From contig DATAZU010000029.1 of NCBI GenBank assembly GCA_036271875.1, positions 23,994 to 87,993 on the forward strand: a DNA stretch of 64,000 bases, in the 5' to 3' direction. The position numbers and the translations under genes are program-made. The stretch comes from Galbitalea sp036271875 (GTDB taxonomy: Bacteria; Actinomycetota; Actinomycetes; Actinomycetales; Microbacteriaceae). A model generated the notes under the pieces. That model did no database searches, had not been told where the DNA came from, and saw only the letters and a list, made by a program, of their open reading frames with translations. Below, one piece after another: positions 1-9,092 of the stretch. How positions within the stretch are numbered: the stretch's first letter is position 1; every line of letters starts with the position of its first letter.

Positions 1-1050
1 ACGTCGCTCGGCACCAACACGCTGACCATCCGATCCAACGGCGGCCAGAGCTCCGGATCGGGCGCGATCACCCTGGCAGTGAGCAAGAAACTCGACTCCG
101 CCGGTCTCGGCCACGTGAAGAACGTCGTGCCCGAGGCGACCACCTCGCTGACCGTCTCGTCGACGACCACATCCGAGACCGACGTTTCCGTCATCGGCAC
201 GACGCCGGCCTACTTCACGGTGTCGACCGCGGCGATCGCGAGCGGGGACTCCTTTACAACGGCAGAGGTAACCGACGCCGACAAGGTCGCGGTCATCGGT
301 TCAACGCTGGCGACCGAGCTCTACCCGACCGGATCCGCGCTTGGCCAGACGATCGAGGTGGATGGCACGCCGTTCACGGTGGTCGGCATCCTCGCGACGC
401 AGAGCTCGACTGGCTTCGATGACCCGAACAGCGAAATCGTCGCCCCGATCACGCGCATCCAACGGTCGTACACGGGCTTCGGAGCCCTGACAGAGCTGCT
501 TGCCTCAGCGAAGACGTCGGGTGGTGTGACAGCGGCGCAGGGCGAACTCGGCGTTGAGCTCGACCAGCTCCTCGGCGTCAGCGCTACCGACGCGGCGTCA
601 GACACCGACCTCCCGTACACGATCACGAACGCGAGCACCCTGCTCTCGACCGCGGAGGCGAGCGCGACCAGTTTCACCGTGCTGCTCGCGGCTGTCGCCG
701 CCATCAGTCTGTTGGTTGGCGGCATCGGCGTCACGAACGTCATGCTTGTCACCGTCACCGAACGGACGCGTGAGATCGGCATCCGCAAAGCGATCGGTGC
801 CACCCGTGGCGCCATCCTCGGACAGTTCCTTGCCGAAGCGGCGATCCTCACCCTGCTCGGCGGGATCCTCGGCGTCATTGTCGCGGTGTTCCTGTCGCAG
901 TTCGAAATCGACGGCACTCAGCCCCTCATCATCGGCTATTCCATACCGCTCGCGCTCGGAGTTTCCGTCGCGATCGGGGTGTTCTTCGGTGTGTATCCGG
1001 CCGGACGCGCGGCGGCGATGCGTCCCATCCAGGCACTGCGATCCATCTAG
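1..1050 (+). CDS. ABC transporter permease, MacB/FtsX type (5' end outside window)
   Basis: The frame is open from the first base of the window, so the N-terminus, including the first membrane helix, is missing. The visible 349 residues hold an extracytoplasmic MacB-like domain (roughly the first 220) followed by the FtsX core. That core has a helix near base 670-735 ending in GGIGVTNVMLV, the conserved cytoplasmic stretch TREIGIRKAIGA, and two more helices before the stop. This is the layout of the MacB/LolC permease family, which works with a separate LolD/MacB-type ATPase to move lipoproteins, peptides or drugs, or in signalling. The ATPase is presumably upstream, outside the window. The next gene starts 45 bases downstream on the same strand and may be cotranscribed. 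Family assignment is firm; the substrate is unknown. Confidence 0.9.
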   Translation, partial: TSLGTNTLTIRSNGGQSSGSGAITLAVSKKLDSAGLGHVKNVVPEATTSLTVSSTTTSETDVSVIGTTPAYFTVSTAAIASGDSFTTAEVTDADKVAVIGSTLATELYPTGSALGQTIEVDGTPFTVVGILATQSSTGFDDPNSEIVAPITRIQRSYTGFGALTELLASAKTSGGVTAAQGELGVELDQLLGVSATDAASDTDLPYTITNASTLLSTAEASATSFTVLLAAVAAISLLVGGIGVTNVMLVTVTERTREIGIRKAIGATRGAILGQFLAEAAILTLLGGILGVIVAVFLSQFEIDGTQPLIIGYSIPLALGVSVAIGVFFGVYPAGRAAAMRPIQALRSI

Positions 1051-1095
1051 CTCAACCCCACAACACGCGCTTCACGAAGAAAGAAGGACCATCAA

Positions 1096-1689
1096 ATGAC
1101 TAACGAAGCACCCGCTGGCACACCCGAACCGACACCGACGCAGGTCGTCACGCCAGAGAAGAAGAAGGGAGTGTCGCGCATTCTTACTCCGATCCTCGCG
1201 CTGGTCGCGGCGCTCGTGATCGGACTGTTCGCCGGCGTTCTCATCGGACACGCGACCGCGTCGACACCCAGCGCCAACGGTCGCGCGGGATTCACCCAGG
1301 GCGGCAACTTCGGCGGCGGAACCGAGGGCGGCGGCACGCGTAACTTCGGCGGCGGAACAGGCGGGACGGGCACTGGAAACGGCGGAGCCGCCGGCGGCGC
1401 TGGCGGTTTCGGCGGTCTCACCTCGGGCACGATCACGTCGATCAGCGGTGGCACGATCACCCTGAAGGAGACCAACGGAACGACGGTGACGGTGAAGACC
1501 ACCGGCAAGACGACGGTCACCAAGACCACGACATCCAAGGTTTCGGGCCTCATGACCGGCGAGACCATCCGGGTCGTTGGAGCGACGAGCGGTGGCAGCG
1601 TCAACGCCACGGTGATCACCGAGGGCGCGGCAAGCGGATTTGGCGGCGGCGGCTCGCGCACCGGCGGCGCTGGCGGCGGCAACGGCTAA
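1096..1689 (+). CDS. Gly-rich membrane-anchored extracytoplasmic protein (DUF5666-like)
   Basis: This is a 197-residue protein of unknown function. A short cytoplasmic tail precedes one membrane helix at about residues 30-53. Outside the membrane there is a Gly-rich segment (about 62-112), a compact Thr/Val/Gly beta-rich domain (about 113-180; GTITSISGGTITLKETNG) and a second Gly-rich tail. The beta-rich part resembles the small DUF5666 domain often seen beside MacB-type permeases; that is a pattern judgement only. The ATG at 1096 has AAGGACC upstream. It lies 45 bases after the ABC permease, which suggests one operon and a role at the cell surface with that transporter. A large hairpin follows the stop. 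Confidence 0.7.
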   Translation: MTNEAPAGTPEPTPTQVVTPEKKKGVSRILTPILALVAALVIGLFAGVLIGHATASTPSANGRAGFTQGGNFGGGTEGGGTRNFGGGTGGTGTGNGGAAGGAGGFGGLTSGTITSISGGTITLKETNGTTVTVKTTGKTTVTKTTTSKVSGLMTGETIRVVGATSGGSVNATVITEGAASGFGGGGSRTGGAGGGNG

Positions 1690-1712
1690 GGCCTCGACAC
1701 CGCGCCACCCCT

Positions 1713-1762
1713 GAAGTGCCCCCCCCGCGCGCGATACCAGCGCAGCGCGAGCGGGGCACTTC
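1713..1762 (+). terminator. Hairpin after the Gly-rich membrane protein gene
   Basis: Ten-base arms GAAGTGCCCC (1713-1722) and GGGGCACTTC (1753-1762) are perfectly complementary, with further C/G-rich pairing possible inside. It sits 24 bases after the stop of the preceding gene and just before the ribosome binding site of the next one. No T-run follows, which is common in high-GC actinobacteria. It is likely a terminator or RNA-stabilising hairpin. Confidence 0.55.
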
Positions 1763-1778
1763 GGCGTTAACTAGGAGC

Positions 1779-2801
1779 ATGAGAGCGATCGAATACGCGC
1801 GAACGGGGTCGGCAGATGTGCTTCACCTGGTTGAGCGGGACGCGAGACCGCCGGCGGCCGGCGAGGTGAATGTCCGGATCGCGATCTCAGGCGTCAATCC
1901 AACCGATTGGAAGTCCCGGCAGGGTGCGGGCGACGGAGCCGAGCTTCCCGTTCCGCAGGTTCCCAACCAGGACGGCGCCGGAACCATCGACGCAATTGGG
2001 CCCGGGGTGACCGGCTTCGCGGTCGGTGATCGAGTGTGGGTGTGGACCGCCGCCTACCAGCGCCCGGACGGCACGGCGCAAGAGGTCACGACCCTCCCGC
2101 TCGAGCGCGTTGTGGCGCTTCCCGACGGCGTGTCCTTCGATGTCGGCGCATCCATCGGTGTACCGGCATTGACCGCACACCGAGCCTTGACCGCGCGCGA
2201 AGAAGGACCGGCGCGACTCGCGCCGGGCGCGCTTACCGGCACAGTCGTGCTCGTCGCCGGGGGCGCGGGAGCGGTCGGGCACGCGGCCATCCAACTCGCC
2301 GTCTGGGCTGGAGCAACCGTTGTGACGACGGTCAGCAGCGATGCGAAGGCCGAACTCGCGAAGGCAGCGGGCGCACAGCACATCATCAACTACCGCACCG
2401 AGGATGTCGCGACTCGGATGCGCGAGCTGGCACCGGGCGGCGCCGACATCATCGTCGAGGTCAACGCACTCGCCAACCTCGAGTTGGACCTCGAGGTGCT
2501 CGGGTCTCACGGGACGATTTCGATCTACGCGGCGAGCGGCGATGATCGCGCCGACATTCCGCTGCGTGCAGCGATGTCGAAGAGCGCGCGGCTCCAGTTT
2601 CTGTTGCTCTACGTCGCATCGGAACGGCAGAAGGCCGACGCTGTCGCCTCGGTGAGTGACGCGCTACGGGACGGTGTGCTCGAAGTCGGCGCGGAACACG
2701 GCCTGCCCATCCTGCGATTCCCATTGGATCGCACCGCCGACGCGCATCGCGCCGTCGAGCAGGATGCAATAGGCAAAGTTCTCATTGACGTAGCTTCTTA
2801 G
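1779..2801 (+). CDS. NADPH:quinone oxidoreductase-like zinc-independent dehydrogenase
   Basis: This 340-residue medium-chain dehydrogenase/reductase belongs to the quinone oxidoreductase (QOR, zeta-crystallin) branch. Hallmarks are the N-terminal GroES-like part with SGVNPTDWKSRQG and QDGAGTI, and a Rossmann fold with AGGAGAVGHAAIQLA. The cysteines that bind zinc in alcohol dehydrogenases are absent, so it is expected to be a zinc-free NADPH-dependent reductase of quinones or enones in the cytosol. The ATG at 1779 is chosen over an earlier in-frame ATG at 1716 because AGGAG lies five bases upstream and the conserved fold begins directly after it; the earlier start would also lie in the hairpin region. 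The gene stands alone and has a distant relative at 31213-32181. Confidence 0.88.
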   Translation: MRAIEYARTGSADVLHLVERDARPPAAGEVNVRIAISGVNPTDWKSRQGAGDGAELPVPQVPNQDGAGTIDAIGPGVTGFAVGDRVWVWTAAYQRPDGTAQEVTTLPLERVVALPDGVSFDVGASIGVPALTAHRALTAREEGPARLAPGALTGTVVLVAGGAGAVGHAAIQLAVWAGATVVTTVSSDAKAELAKAAGAQHIINYRTEDVATRMRELAPGGADIIVEVNALANLELDLEVLGSHGTISIYAASGDDRADIPLRAAMSKSARLQFLLLYVASERQKADAVASVSDALRDGVLEVGAEHGLPILRFPLDRTADAHRAVEQDAIGKVLIDVAS

Positions 2802-2834
2802 TTGCGGGACTCAGGATCGGCGACTGATAACTGT

Positions 2835-2844
2835 CTCAATTGAG
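2835..2844. promoter_or_regulatory. Short palindrome upstream of the amino-acid permease gene
   Basis: CTCAATTGAG is a perfect 10-base palindrome about 97 bases before the permease start, in an AT-richer intergenic stretch. It could be an operator, but palindromes of this length also arise by chance. Confidence 0.25.
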
Positions 2845-2940
2845 CAAGAAACTACGGATTTCGTTGCGTTAAGGTTGTCACCGCCTCGCCTGACTGCTAC
2901 GTTCTCGCTTGACCCGCAACGAAGCATCAAGGAGATCCGC

Positions 2941-4413
2941 ATGACGAAAGTCGACCCCGTGCGCGAAGAACATCACGAACTTCGCGCCGATGGAATTAGT
3001 GCTGCAGGCTCGATTGTCATGGCGGTTGCCGGAAGCGCGCCGGCATATTCGATTGCCGGCAGCACGGCGATCATCATTGCCGCCGCCGGGCTCGCTAGTC
3101 CCGCCGCACTGCTGTGGTGCGGTCTCCCCATGCTCGGCATCGCCTGGGCGTTTGCCTACCTCGGCCGCGCCGACGTCAACGCTGGCGCCTCGTACTCCTG
3201 GGTCGGCCGCGCGCTGCACCCCATCCTCGGCTTCATGGCCGGCTGGGCGCTTGTCGTCTCCGCGACGATCTTCATGGTCGCCGGTGCCCTGCCAGCGGGG
3301 TCGGCGACGGTCGCGCTATTCAGCGAGAAGGCATCAAACAACACCGCGCTCGTGACGTTGATCGGCGCGGTCTGGTTCCTGGTCATGGCGGCGGCCGTGC
3401 TCTTTGGCGTAACCGTGACGGCGCGTGCGCAGTGGATCATGTCGACCATCGAGGTCGGACTGCTCATCGTCTTCGGCATCCTCGCAATCGTGCACGCATC
3501 ATCCGGCCACCACGCCGGCCCGTCGTTCGACTGGAGTTGGCTCGGCTTCAGCCACTTCGGAGGCGTCGGCGGTTTCGTCGCGGCCGCTCTGGTCGCAGCC
3601 TTCTACTACTGGGGCTGGGATGTCTCGTCCAATCTGAACGAAGAGACCAAGGACGGCAAGAAGTGGGCCGGTCGCGGCGGCATCATCGGTGTCATCCTCG
3701 TCTTCGTGCTGTTCGAGGTCTTCACGATCTGTGTCCAGGTGCTGCTGCCCGCTGGCGCGATCAAAGACAACCCGAACATCCTGACCACCCTCGGCGACTA
3801 CATCTGGCCGGGCATCGGCGGCAAGATCCTGATCATTGCCGTCGCGCTCTCCACGATTGCAACGCTCGAGACCACGCTCATCCAGGTGACCCGCAGCCTG
3901 TTCGCTATGGGACGCGACCACACCATCCCGCTGGCCTTCGGCCGCGTCCAGAAGAAGTGGCGCACCCCGGTGTTCGCGACACTCGTGGTCACCGGCGTTT
4001 CGCTGATCCTGTTTCTCGGGTCCAATTTCCTGGCGGACAGCGTCGGCGAGATCCTCTCCGATGCCGTCGAGTCGATCGGAATCCAGATCGCGTTCTACTA
4101 CGCGCTCGCCGCGATCGCCGTCGTCGTCGCGTATCGCAAGTCGCTATTCAAGTCGGTGAAGAACTTCGTGTTCATCGCACTCTGGCCGGGAATCGGCGCT
4201 CTCTTCATGGTCTTCATCTTTGTCGAGGCGATCTTTACCAGCGAACCGATCGTCATCATCATCGGCTTCGGCGCGCTGGTGATCGGCGTGATCCCGCTAG
4301 TCCTGTTCTGGCGCAAGGCGCGGAGCTACTACGGCCGTCGTCCGCTTGAGCTGCCGGACGATCTCATCACCAGTCAGATCGACATCAACTCGACCAACCC
4401 GCACGTCGACTAG
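2941..4413 (+). CDS. APC-superfamily amino acid permease
   Basis: This 490-residue integral membrane protein has about 12 predicted helices and belongs to the amino acid-polyamine-organocation superfamily. The first helix contains the substrate-binding glycine-rich stretch AVAGSAPAYSIAGS. A later helix carries YYWGWDVSSNLNEETKD, matching the GWD...NEE pattern of bacterial APC permeases related to YveA/PuuP. The start at 2941 has AAGGAG eight bases upstream. It should import an amino acid or amine across the plasma membrane; the substrate cannot be read from sequence. No catabolic enzyme is adjacent, since the neighbours are a reductase and a convergent small gene. Confidence 0.88.
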   Translation: MTKVDPVREEHHELRADGISAAGSIVMAVAGSAPAYSIAGSTAIIIAAAGLASPAALLWCGLPMLGIAWAFAYLGRADVNAGASYSWVGRALHPILGFMAGWALVVSATIFMVAGALPAGSATVALFSEKASNNTALVTLIGAVWFLVMAAAVLFGVTVTARAQWIMSTIEVGLLIVFGILAIVHASSGHHAGPSFDWSWLGFSHFGGVGGFVAAALVAAFYYWGWDVSSNLNEETKDGKKWAGRGGIIGVILVFVLFEVFTICVQVLLPAGAIKDNPNILTTLGDYIWPGIGGKILIIAVALSTIATLETTLIQVTRSLFAMGRDHTIPLAFGRVQKKWRTPVFATLVVTGVSLILFLGSNFLADSVGEILSDAVESIGIQIAFYYALAAIAVVVAYRKSLFKSVKNFVFIALWPGIGALFMVFIFVEAIFTSEPIVIIIGFGALVIGVIPLVLFWRKARSYYGRRPLELPDDLITSQIDINSTNPHVD

Positions 4414-4416
4414 CGA

Positions 4417-4752
4417 CTAGCGGTTAACCCAGTCGGCAGGTGGCTCGGAGCGACCCGACTCTTCGAGCCACTTGTCGCCCTGCTGCTGCAGCGCCTGAAT
4501 GAGCGGGAAGATCTGCTCGGACGGGATGCGCACTCGAGCGCCGACGCGCGCCTCCAGCACCTGGGTCTCCGGATGCACCTGTCCAACCGCGTCGATCGAC
4601 GGATGCTGCGTGCCCTTGACCGCGAGAAAGTCGATCACAAAAGTGGTCGGGGTGTGCCAGACACTGGCGAAGTCGGCAAACACCCCGAGTTCCTGCTCAG
4701 GCGGCAGAGTCACCTGAAACTGAACCTGGTTTTCGGCTGGGCTGGCTGCCAT
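4417..4752 (-). CDS. DUF3467-like small protein
   Basis: This 111-residue soluble protein has the pattern of the uncharacterised DUF3467 family: a mid-region FADFASVWHTPTTFVIDF that fits the family's conserved 'yANf..v.hs..dF.iDF' block, followed by VGARVRIPSEQI and a C-terminal helix. Family members occur widely in actinobacteria and their function is unknown. It converges on the amino-acid permease gene with a three-base gap. It diverges from the VOC protein gene, so the 74 bases between 4753 and 4826 must hold both promoters. Confidence 0.75.
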   Translation of the reverse strand: MAASPAENQVQFQVTLPPEQELGVFADFASVWHTPTTFVIDFLAVKGTQHPSIDAVGQVHPETQVLEARVGARVRIPSEQIFPLIQALQQQGDKWLEESGRSEPPADWVNR

Positions 4753-4826
4753 TGGAGTGCTCCGTTCTTTCCGTCAACCCTAGATCGCGGTGGACGGGTG
4801 CGCGCGACCCAGACGACAATGTGACC

Positions 4827-5249
4827 ATGACGATGCATCTGAACCCATACCTCAGCTTCAACAACAACGCTCGCGAGGCTGCGCAGTTCTATCACTCGGT
4901 CTTCGGTGGCACACTCAACATCAGCACGTTCGCCGATCTCCGCGCGAGCCAGGACCCATCGGAAGACGATCTCGTCATGCACTCGGTGCTCGACATCGAC
5001 GGAGGTCTGAAGCTCATGATGTCGGATACCACGGCGCGGATGGAGTACTCGCCCGGCAACAACATCTCGGTTTCGCTCAGTGGCGATCGCGCCGACGAGG
5101 CCGTTCTCACCGGCTACTGGAACAAGCTAGTCGAGGGTGCCAACGTCACGATGCCGCTGTCCACAGCGGTATGGGGCGACTCGTTTGGCATGGCCGTCGA
5201 CAAATTCGGCATCACCTGGCTAATCAACATCGCCGCCGCGGCGAGCTGA
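4827..5249 (+). CDS. VOC-family (PhnB-like) protein
   Basis: This 140-residue protein has the PhnB/3-demethylubiquinone methyltransferase-like variant of the vicinal-oxygen-chelate (glyoxalase) fold. It shows the N-terminal LNPYLSFNNNAREAAQFY, the strand SVFGGTLNISTFAD, and a C-terminal half ending WGDSFGMAVDKFGITWLINI. The family mostly lacks a known reaction. The ATG at 4827 is used because the fold begins four residues later and the longer frame runs into the divergent promoter region. A second, clearly different member of the same family is encoded at 21853-22254. Confidence 0.82.
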   Translation: MTMHLNPYLSFNNNAREAAQFYHSVFGGTLNISTFADLRASQDPSEDDLVMHSVLDIDGGLKLMMSDTTARMEYSPGNNISVSLSGDRADEAVLTGYWNKLVEGANVTMPLSTAVWGDSFGMAVDKFGITWLINIAAAAS

Positions 5250-5322
5250 GTCTCTCAGCTTTGCCTGCTTAGACTGCTGAATCAATTGAATCGGTTGGGG
5301 CAGATCCAGGGACGGTGCGCGG

Positions 5323-6570
5323 ATGGCAATTCGGGCGGGAGCGACCATTCCCATCCGCCATGGCAGGCTGCGGAGATCGAGCCCAATTCTGGGCATCCTG
5401 CAGATCGCGGGCGTTGCCATTGTCGTACTCGCCTTGAGCGCCGGTTCGATCGCTGGGTACGCCATCTGGACCACAATCTCCAACATCGCGCCCGGCGTGC
5501 ATCTGGCGCACCTGAAGAACGAGCCCGTTCCGCAGGTCGGTTCGGTCGCCGGTGCAGTCAACCTGCTTTTGACCGGAAGTGACACGCGCACCGGACAGGC
5601 GGGATTCCAGGATCGCTCCGATCTCGCGGGCAGTTCGGGAACTGGCAACAACGATGTGACGATGGTTCTGCACATCTCCGCCGACCACACGCACGCTGTC
5701 GTGGTCAGCATCCCGCGCGATCTGCTGACGCCAATTCCCGCGTGTGAGCGCGCGAACGGCAGCGTCGTTGGAGCGACAAGCCGTGCCATGTTCAACACGA
5801 CGCTCTCGCGCGGGGGCCTGTCGTGCACCGTCCTCACCGCTGAGCAGCTGACGGGTCTCACCATCCAGTACGCCGCAGAGATCAGTTTCGACGGAGTCAT
5901 CCAGATGTCGGATGCGGTCGGCGGTGTCACCGTCTGTCTCGCCACGGCCATCCACGATCCATACGTCGGGCTCACGCTCTCCGCCGGAGAGCACGCGATC
6001 AGTGGCATCGCCGCCCTCGCGTTCCTGCGGAGCCGACACGGCGTCGGCGACGGTAGCGACCTTGGCCGCATCAGTGACCAGCAACTGTTTTTGTCGGCGC
6101 TCATGCGCCAGATCACGAGCAAGGGTGTGTTGTCGAATCCCCTCACCATGTATTCGCTGGCGAACGCCGCGCTGAAGAACATGCAGCTGTCCGACACGCT
6201 CACAGCGCCCGCGACCATGGTCGCGATCGCTCTTGCGCTCAAGAACATCAGCCTGAACAACATGGTGTTCGTGCAGTGGCCCTCCGCATCCAACCCGGCG
6301 TTCCCCGGCCGAGTTGTTACGTCGCAAGCGGCAGCGAGCGCCTTGGACTTCGCGCTGGATCACGACCGCGCGATCAAACTCGCCGGAACAACGGGCCGCG
6401 CAACCGAGAGCGCGCCATCCAACCTGGCAACGCCGCTGCCGACTACCGGCACCGCGACTCCCGCTCCGACGCCAACGGCGAGTGACGCACCAATCGTGCT
6501 TCCCGCAAACATCACCGGCCAGACGGCGGCACAGCAGACCTGCGCGGTCGGCTACCTGCAGAAGCGCTAG
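5323..6570 (+). CDS. LytR-CpsA-Psr (LCP) family cell-wall glycopolymer transferase
   Basis: This 415-residue membrane protein has one signal-anchor helix at about residues 22-50 and an extracytoplasmic LCP domain. Recognisable family motifs are LLTGSDTRT (about 82-90), NNDVTMVLHIS with the metal-binding Asp (about 109-119), SIPRDLLTPIP (about 129-139) and the late block DGSDLGRISDQQ. LCP proteins attach phosphate-linked glycopolymers (teichoic acid, arabinogalactan or capsule) from undecaprenyl carriers to peptidoglycan. A Thr/Pro/Ala-rich tail follows the domain. The start ATG lacks a clear Shine-Dalgarno sequence. The gene stands alone; a 146-base gap follows before a convergent regulator. 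Confidence 0.9.
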   Translation: MAIRAGATIPIRHGRLRRSSPILGILQIAGVAIVVLALSAGSIAGYAIWTTISNIAPGVHLAHLKNEPVPQVGSVAGAVNLLLTGSDTRTGQAGFQDRSDLAGSSGTGNNDVTMVLHISADHTHAVVVSIPRDLLTPIPACERANGSVVGATSRAMFNTTLSRGGLSCTVLTAEQLTGLTIQYAAEISFDGVIQMSDAVGGVTVCLATAIHDPYVGLTLSAGEHAISGIAALAFLRSRHGVGDGSDLGRISDQQLFLSALMRQITSKGVLSNPLTMYSLANAALKNMQLSDTLTAPATMVAIALALKNISLNNMVFVQWPSASNPAFPGRVVTSQAAASALDFALDHDRAIKLAGTTGRATESAPSNLATPLPTTGTATPAPTPTASDAPIVLPANITGQTAAQQTCAVGYLQKR

Positions 6571-6716
6571 CACACACCGTTTTCAGGAACTGTTGTTACG
6601 GATGCGGCGTGTGTCGACTTGATCGGCGGCAGCTGCAACACCCGCACCAAACCTTCCTGAATTAGGCAGCGTCGTCTGCGCCACGAAGGCAGGCGCGCAA
6701 AGCCAGCCTCCGACGG

Positions 6717-7745
6717 CTAGGAGCGGACGGGTCGCGGCGCGCGGCGGAGCGCGGCAGTGATGGCGAGGATGACAGCGACGAGAAGCGAGCCGATCAGGAC
6801 GAGGGTCGTGACGTTGCCCCCGATGTACCGATCGTGCCACTGGCTGAAGTCGACCGGCCGCGACTCACGCGCGCCGGAGACCCAGTCGATGGCTGGGTCG
6901 AGCAACAGGCATCCGTAGAGTGCCCCGAACGCGATCGCGATTGCGGCTCTGTACAGGCCGGCGAGCGGCAAATACCGGATGATCAGAGCGGCTCCCCATG
7001 GCATTGCCAGGGCGATCGCGGCGATCGGCAGCGCCTGAGTCAACCAGGCCAGGGGTTGCCCGATCAGCACGACGAGTAGCAACGCGGCGAGCGCAACGGT
7101 GTCGAGTGCGAGAGCAAGCACCATGCGATGGTGCGAAACGGGCTCCGGCAAAGCGAGGCCGGCAAGCCACAGCGGCCCGATGACGATCACCACCGCAAAG
7201 AGAACGGCTGCGATCGGAATGGGCAACCACCCACCCTCGCCGTTCTCGAACCACACAACGAAGAACAGCAGAAACAGGCTGACGAGCAAACCGCCGAGGG
7301 TGCTCCAGCCCTTGGCGCGGATGCGCAGGAGAGGCAGGGTCGTGAGACTGAACGCGACGGCGATGGCGGTGAGGACAATCCAGAACCAGGAGAGAGTGTG
7401 GCCGACGGCCAGATTCACAATGAAGCAGGTGAGCAGGGCCGCCGCGTAGGCTATCGCAGTGGTCCAGAAGATCGCCGCCTTCCAGCGGCGGTAGCCCAGC
7501 GCATCCCGGGCAATCTGCCTGCTGGCAGCGTCGTCACTCGCGTTGATCAGCTCGCCTTCGCTTACGCCGAGCTCGCGGGACAGCGAAGCAACCAGCGTGA
7601 TGTCTGGGTAGGACAGTCCGCGTTCCCACTTCGACACGGCGGACTCGGTAACGAAGAGTCGCTCGGCAAGGTCGCGCTGCGTGAGTCCCATGGCCTGACG
7701 CTTGGCGATCACGAACCGCCCGAAGGCTTGTTTGGATGAGGTCAT
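6717..7745 (-). CDS. HTH (XRE/Cro-CI) regulator fused to a multi-helix membrane domain
   Basis: This 342-residue protein has an N-terminal lambda-repressor-type HTH at about residues 6-62 (KRQAMGLTQRDLAERL, ESAVSKWERG) followed by about eight hydrophobic helices. Membrane-tethered XRE proteins of this design are common in Firmicutes and actinobacteria and are thought to sense a membrane signal; ligands are unknown. The ATG at 7745 gives the HTH its usual N-terminal position; a second in-frame ATG 11 codons earlier (7778) is possible. The gene diverges from the YbaK-like gene at 7841 and could regulate it, but nothing proves this. Confidence 0.8.
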   Translation of the reverse strand: MTSSKQAFGRFVIAKRQAMGLTQRDLAERLFVTESAVSKWERGLSYPDITLVASLSRELGVSEGELINASDDAASRQIARDALGYRRWKAAIFWTTAIAYAAALLTCFIVNLAVGHTLSWFWIVLTAIAVAFSLTTLPLLRIRAKGWSTLGGLLVSLFLLFFVVWFENGEGGWLPIPIAAVLFAVVIVIGPLWLAGLALPEPVSHHRMVLALALDTVALAALLLVVLIGQPLAWLTQALPIAAIALAMPWGAALIIRYLPLAGLYRAAIAIAFGALYGCLLLDPAIDWVSGARESRPVDFSQWHDRYIGGNVTTLVLIGSLLVAVILAITAALRRAPRPVRS

Positions 7746-7840
7746 GCCGACACTCAAGCACGCCGCGGCCGTTCGCACCTCTACGTCCGGGCCAATCGCG
7801 CACCCGACCGTCAGGCCAGTCCCGCGGTTTACGCTGAACT

Positions 7841-8392
7841 GTGATCACTCTTGGCACCCTGACGGGCGCACCCGGTTCGGCCCATCCCGATTTGCTCGCG
7901 GCATCCACGCTGGCGACCCTCACCAGTCTTGGCCTGCTCGACGACATTGCCTCGGTAGAAATCGACCCGGCGATCTCCGATACCGCGGCGACCCGCGACG
8001 CCTATGACCTTCAACCGAACTGGCTCGCGAACTGTGTCGTCGTCGGTGGTCGACGCGAGGGTGTCGAAAAGATCGCCGCGTGTGTCGTTCTGGCAAGCAC
8101 TCGTGCCGACGTCAACAACACCGTCAAGCGACTCATGGATGTGCGCAAGGCATCCTTCCTGCCGATGGAGCAGGCTGTCGATCTCACCGGAATGGAGTAC
8201 GGCGGGATCACGCCGATCGGCCTGCCAACGGGGTGGCCGATCTACGTTGATCGACGAGTGATCGACGAGCCCGCCGTGATCATTGGGTCAGGCGTTCGCC
8301 GGTCAAAGATCCTGCTGCCGGGGCGACTGCTTGAGAGCATTCCATCGGTGCAGGTGATCGACGGGCTCGCGGCGCCCATTCCGACGGAGTAG
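7841..8392 (+). CDS. YbaK/prolyl-tRNA deacylase-like protein
   Basis: This 183-residue protein has the YbaK/EbsC (INS-domain) fold, whose members clear mischarged aminoacyl-tRNAs. Visible family patterns are VVVGGRREGVEKIAACV, the lysine-containing block VRKASFLPMEQAVDLTGMEYGGITPIGLP and the late IIGSGVRRSKILL. In this family a conserved Lys in the VRKA region binds the substrate and GGxxPiG forms the pocket. The start is GTG at 7841. Seven bases after its stop the racemase gene begins, so the two are probably cotranscribed. The tRNA it acts on cannot be deduced. Confidence 0.8.
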   Translation: MITLGTLTGAPGSAHPDLLAASTLATLTSLGLLDDIASVEIDPAISDTAATRDAYDLQPNWLANCVVVGGRREGVEKIAACVVLASTRADVNNTVKRLMDVRKASFLPMEQAVDLTGMEYGGITPIGLPTGWPIYVDRRVIDEPAVIIGSGVRRSKILLPGRLLESIPSVQVIDGLAAPIPTE

Positions 8393-8398
8393 CTGACG

Positions 8399-9088
8399 GT
8401 GAAGACCATTGGCCTGATCGGTGGCATGAGCTGGGAGAGTTCGGCGCTCTACTACCAGCTGATCAACGAGTTGGTTCGCGACCAGCTCGGCGGGCTCCAC
8501 TCGGCAAAGATCATCCTCGCCTCCGTCGACTTTGCGGAGATCGAGCAGCTGCAGAGCGCCTCGAACTGGGATCGCGCGGGAGAACTGCTCGCGGCTGAAG
8601 GCGCAAGGCTCGAGGCCGCTGGTGCCGACTTTCTCGTCCTCTGCACAAACACCATGCACAAGGTGACCCCAGCGGTTGAAGCAGTGACAAGCATCCCGCT
8701 GCTGCACCTTGCTGATGCGACCGCCGACGCGGTCACGGCCGTTGGCCTCAAGACGGTGGGCCTGCTCGGAACAGCGTTCACGATGGAGCAGGACTTCTAC
8801 AGAAACCGCCTGGCCGACCACGGGCTCACGGTTCTCGTTCCGGACGAGCCACAGCGAGCCACCGTGCATCGCATCATCTACGAGGAACTCGTGCTCGGAA
8901 TCGTCAAGGACTCTTCTCGCGCGCGCTACCGCGAGGTCATCGACGCGCTGGTTGACCGCGGCGCGCAGGGCGTGATCCTCGGATGCACCGAGATCGAGCT
9001 GCTCGTTTCGCAGGCGGACAGCGCGGTACCGGTCTTTCCGACCACGCGCATCCATGCCGAAGCCGCCGTGCGGGAAGCACTCCGCTAG
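8399..9088 (+). CDS. Aspartate/glutamate racemase family protein (YgeA-like amino-acid racemase)
   Basis: This 229-residue cytosolic enzyme is of the PLP-independent Asp/Glu racemase superfamily. It has the N-terminal GGMSWES (8-14) typical of the YgeA/broad-specificity branch and the two catalytic cysteines in LCTNTMHK (Cys82) and GCTEIELL (Cys196), so it should be active. It interconverts D- and L-amino acids, likely supplying D-amino acids for peptidoglycan or catabolism. The GTG start lies seven bases after the YbaK-like gene. It ends four bases before the convergent DinB gene. Confidence 0.88.
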   Translation: MKTIGLIGGMSWESSALYYQLINELVRDQLGGLHSAKIILASVDFAEIEQLQSASNWDRAGELLAAEGARLEAAGADFLVLCTNTMHKVTPAVEAVTSIPLLHLADATADAVTAVGLKTVGLLGTAFTMEQDFYRNRLADHGLTVLVPDEPQRATVHRIIYEELVLGIVKDSSRARYREVIDALVDRGAQGVILGCTEIELLVSQADSAVPVFPTTRIHAEAAVREALR

Positions 9089-9092
9089 CTGG

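Noticed and set aside
3114..4349. 411-codon frame in another reading frame within the amino-acid permease gene
   Set aside because: Arg/His-rich pseudo-protein without start signal, lying wholly within a clearly recognised permease.
5269..6573. 434-codon open frame on the minus strand opposite the LytR-CpsA-Psr gene
   Set aside because: It is the shadow of a GC-rich gene; Arg-rich translation, no domain, no ribosome binding site, whereas the plus-strand frame has clear LCP motifs.
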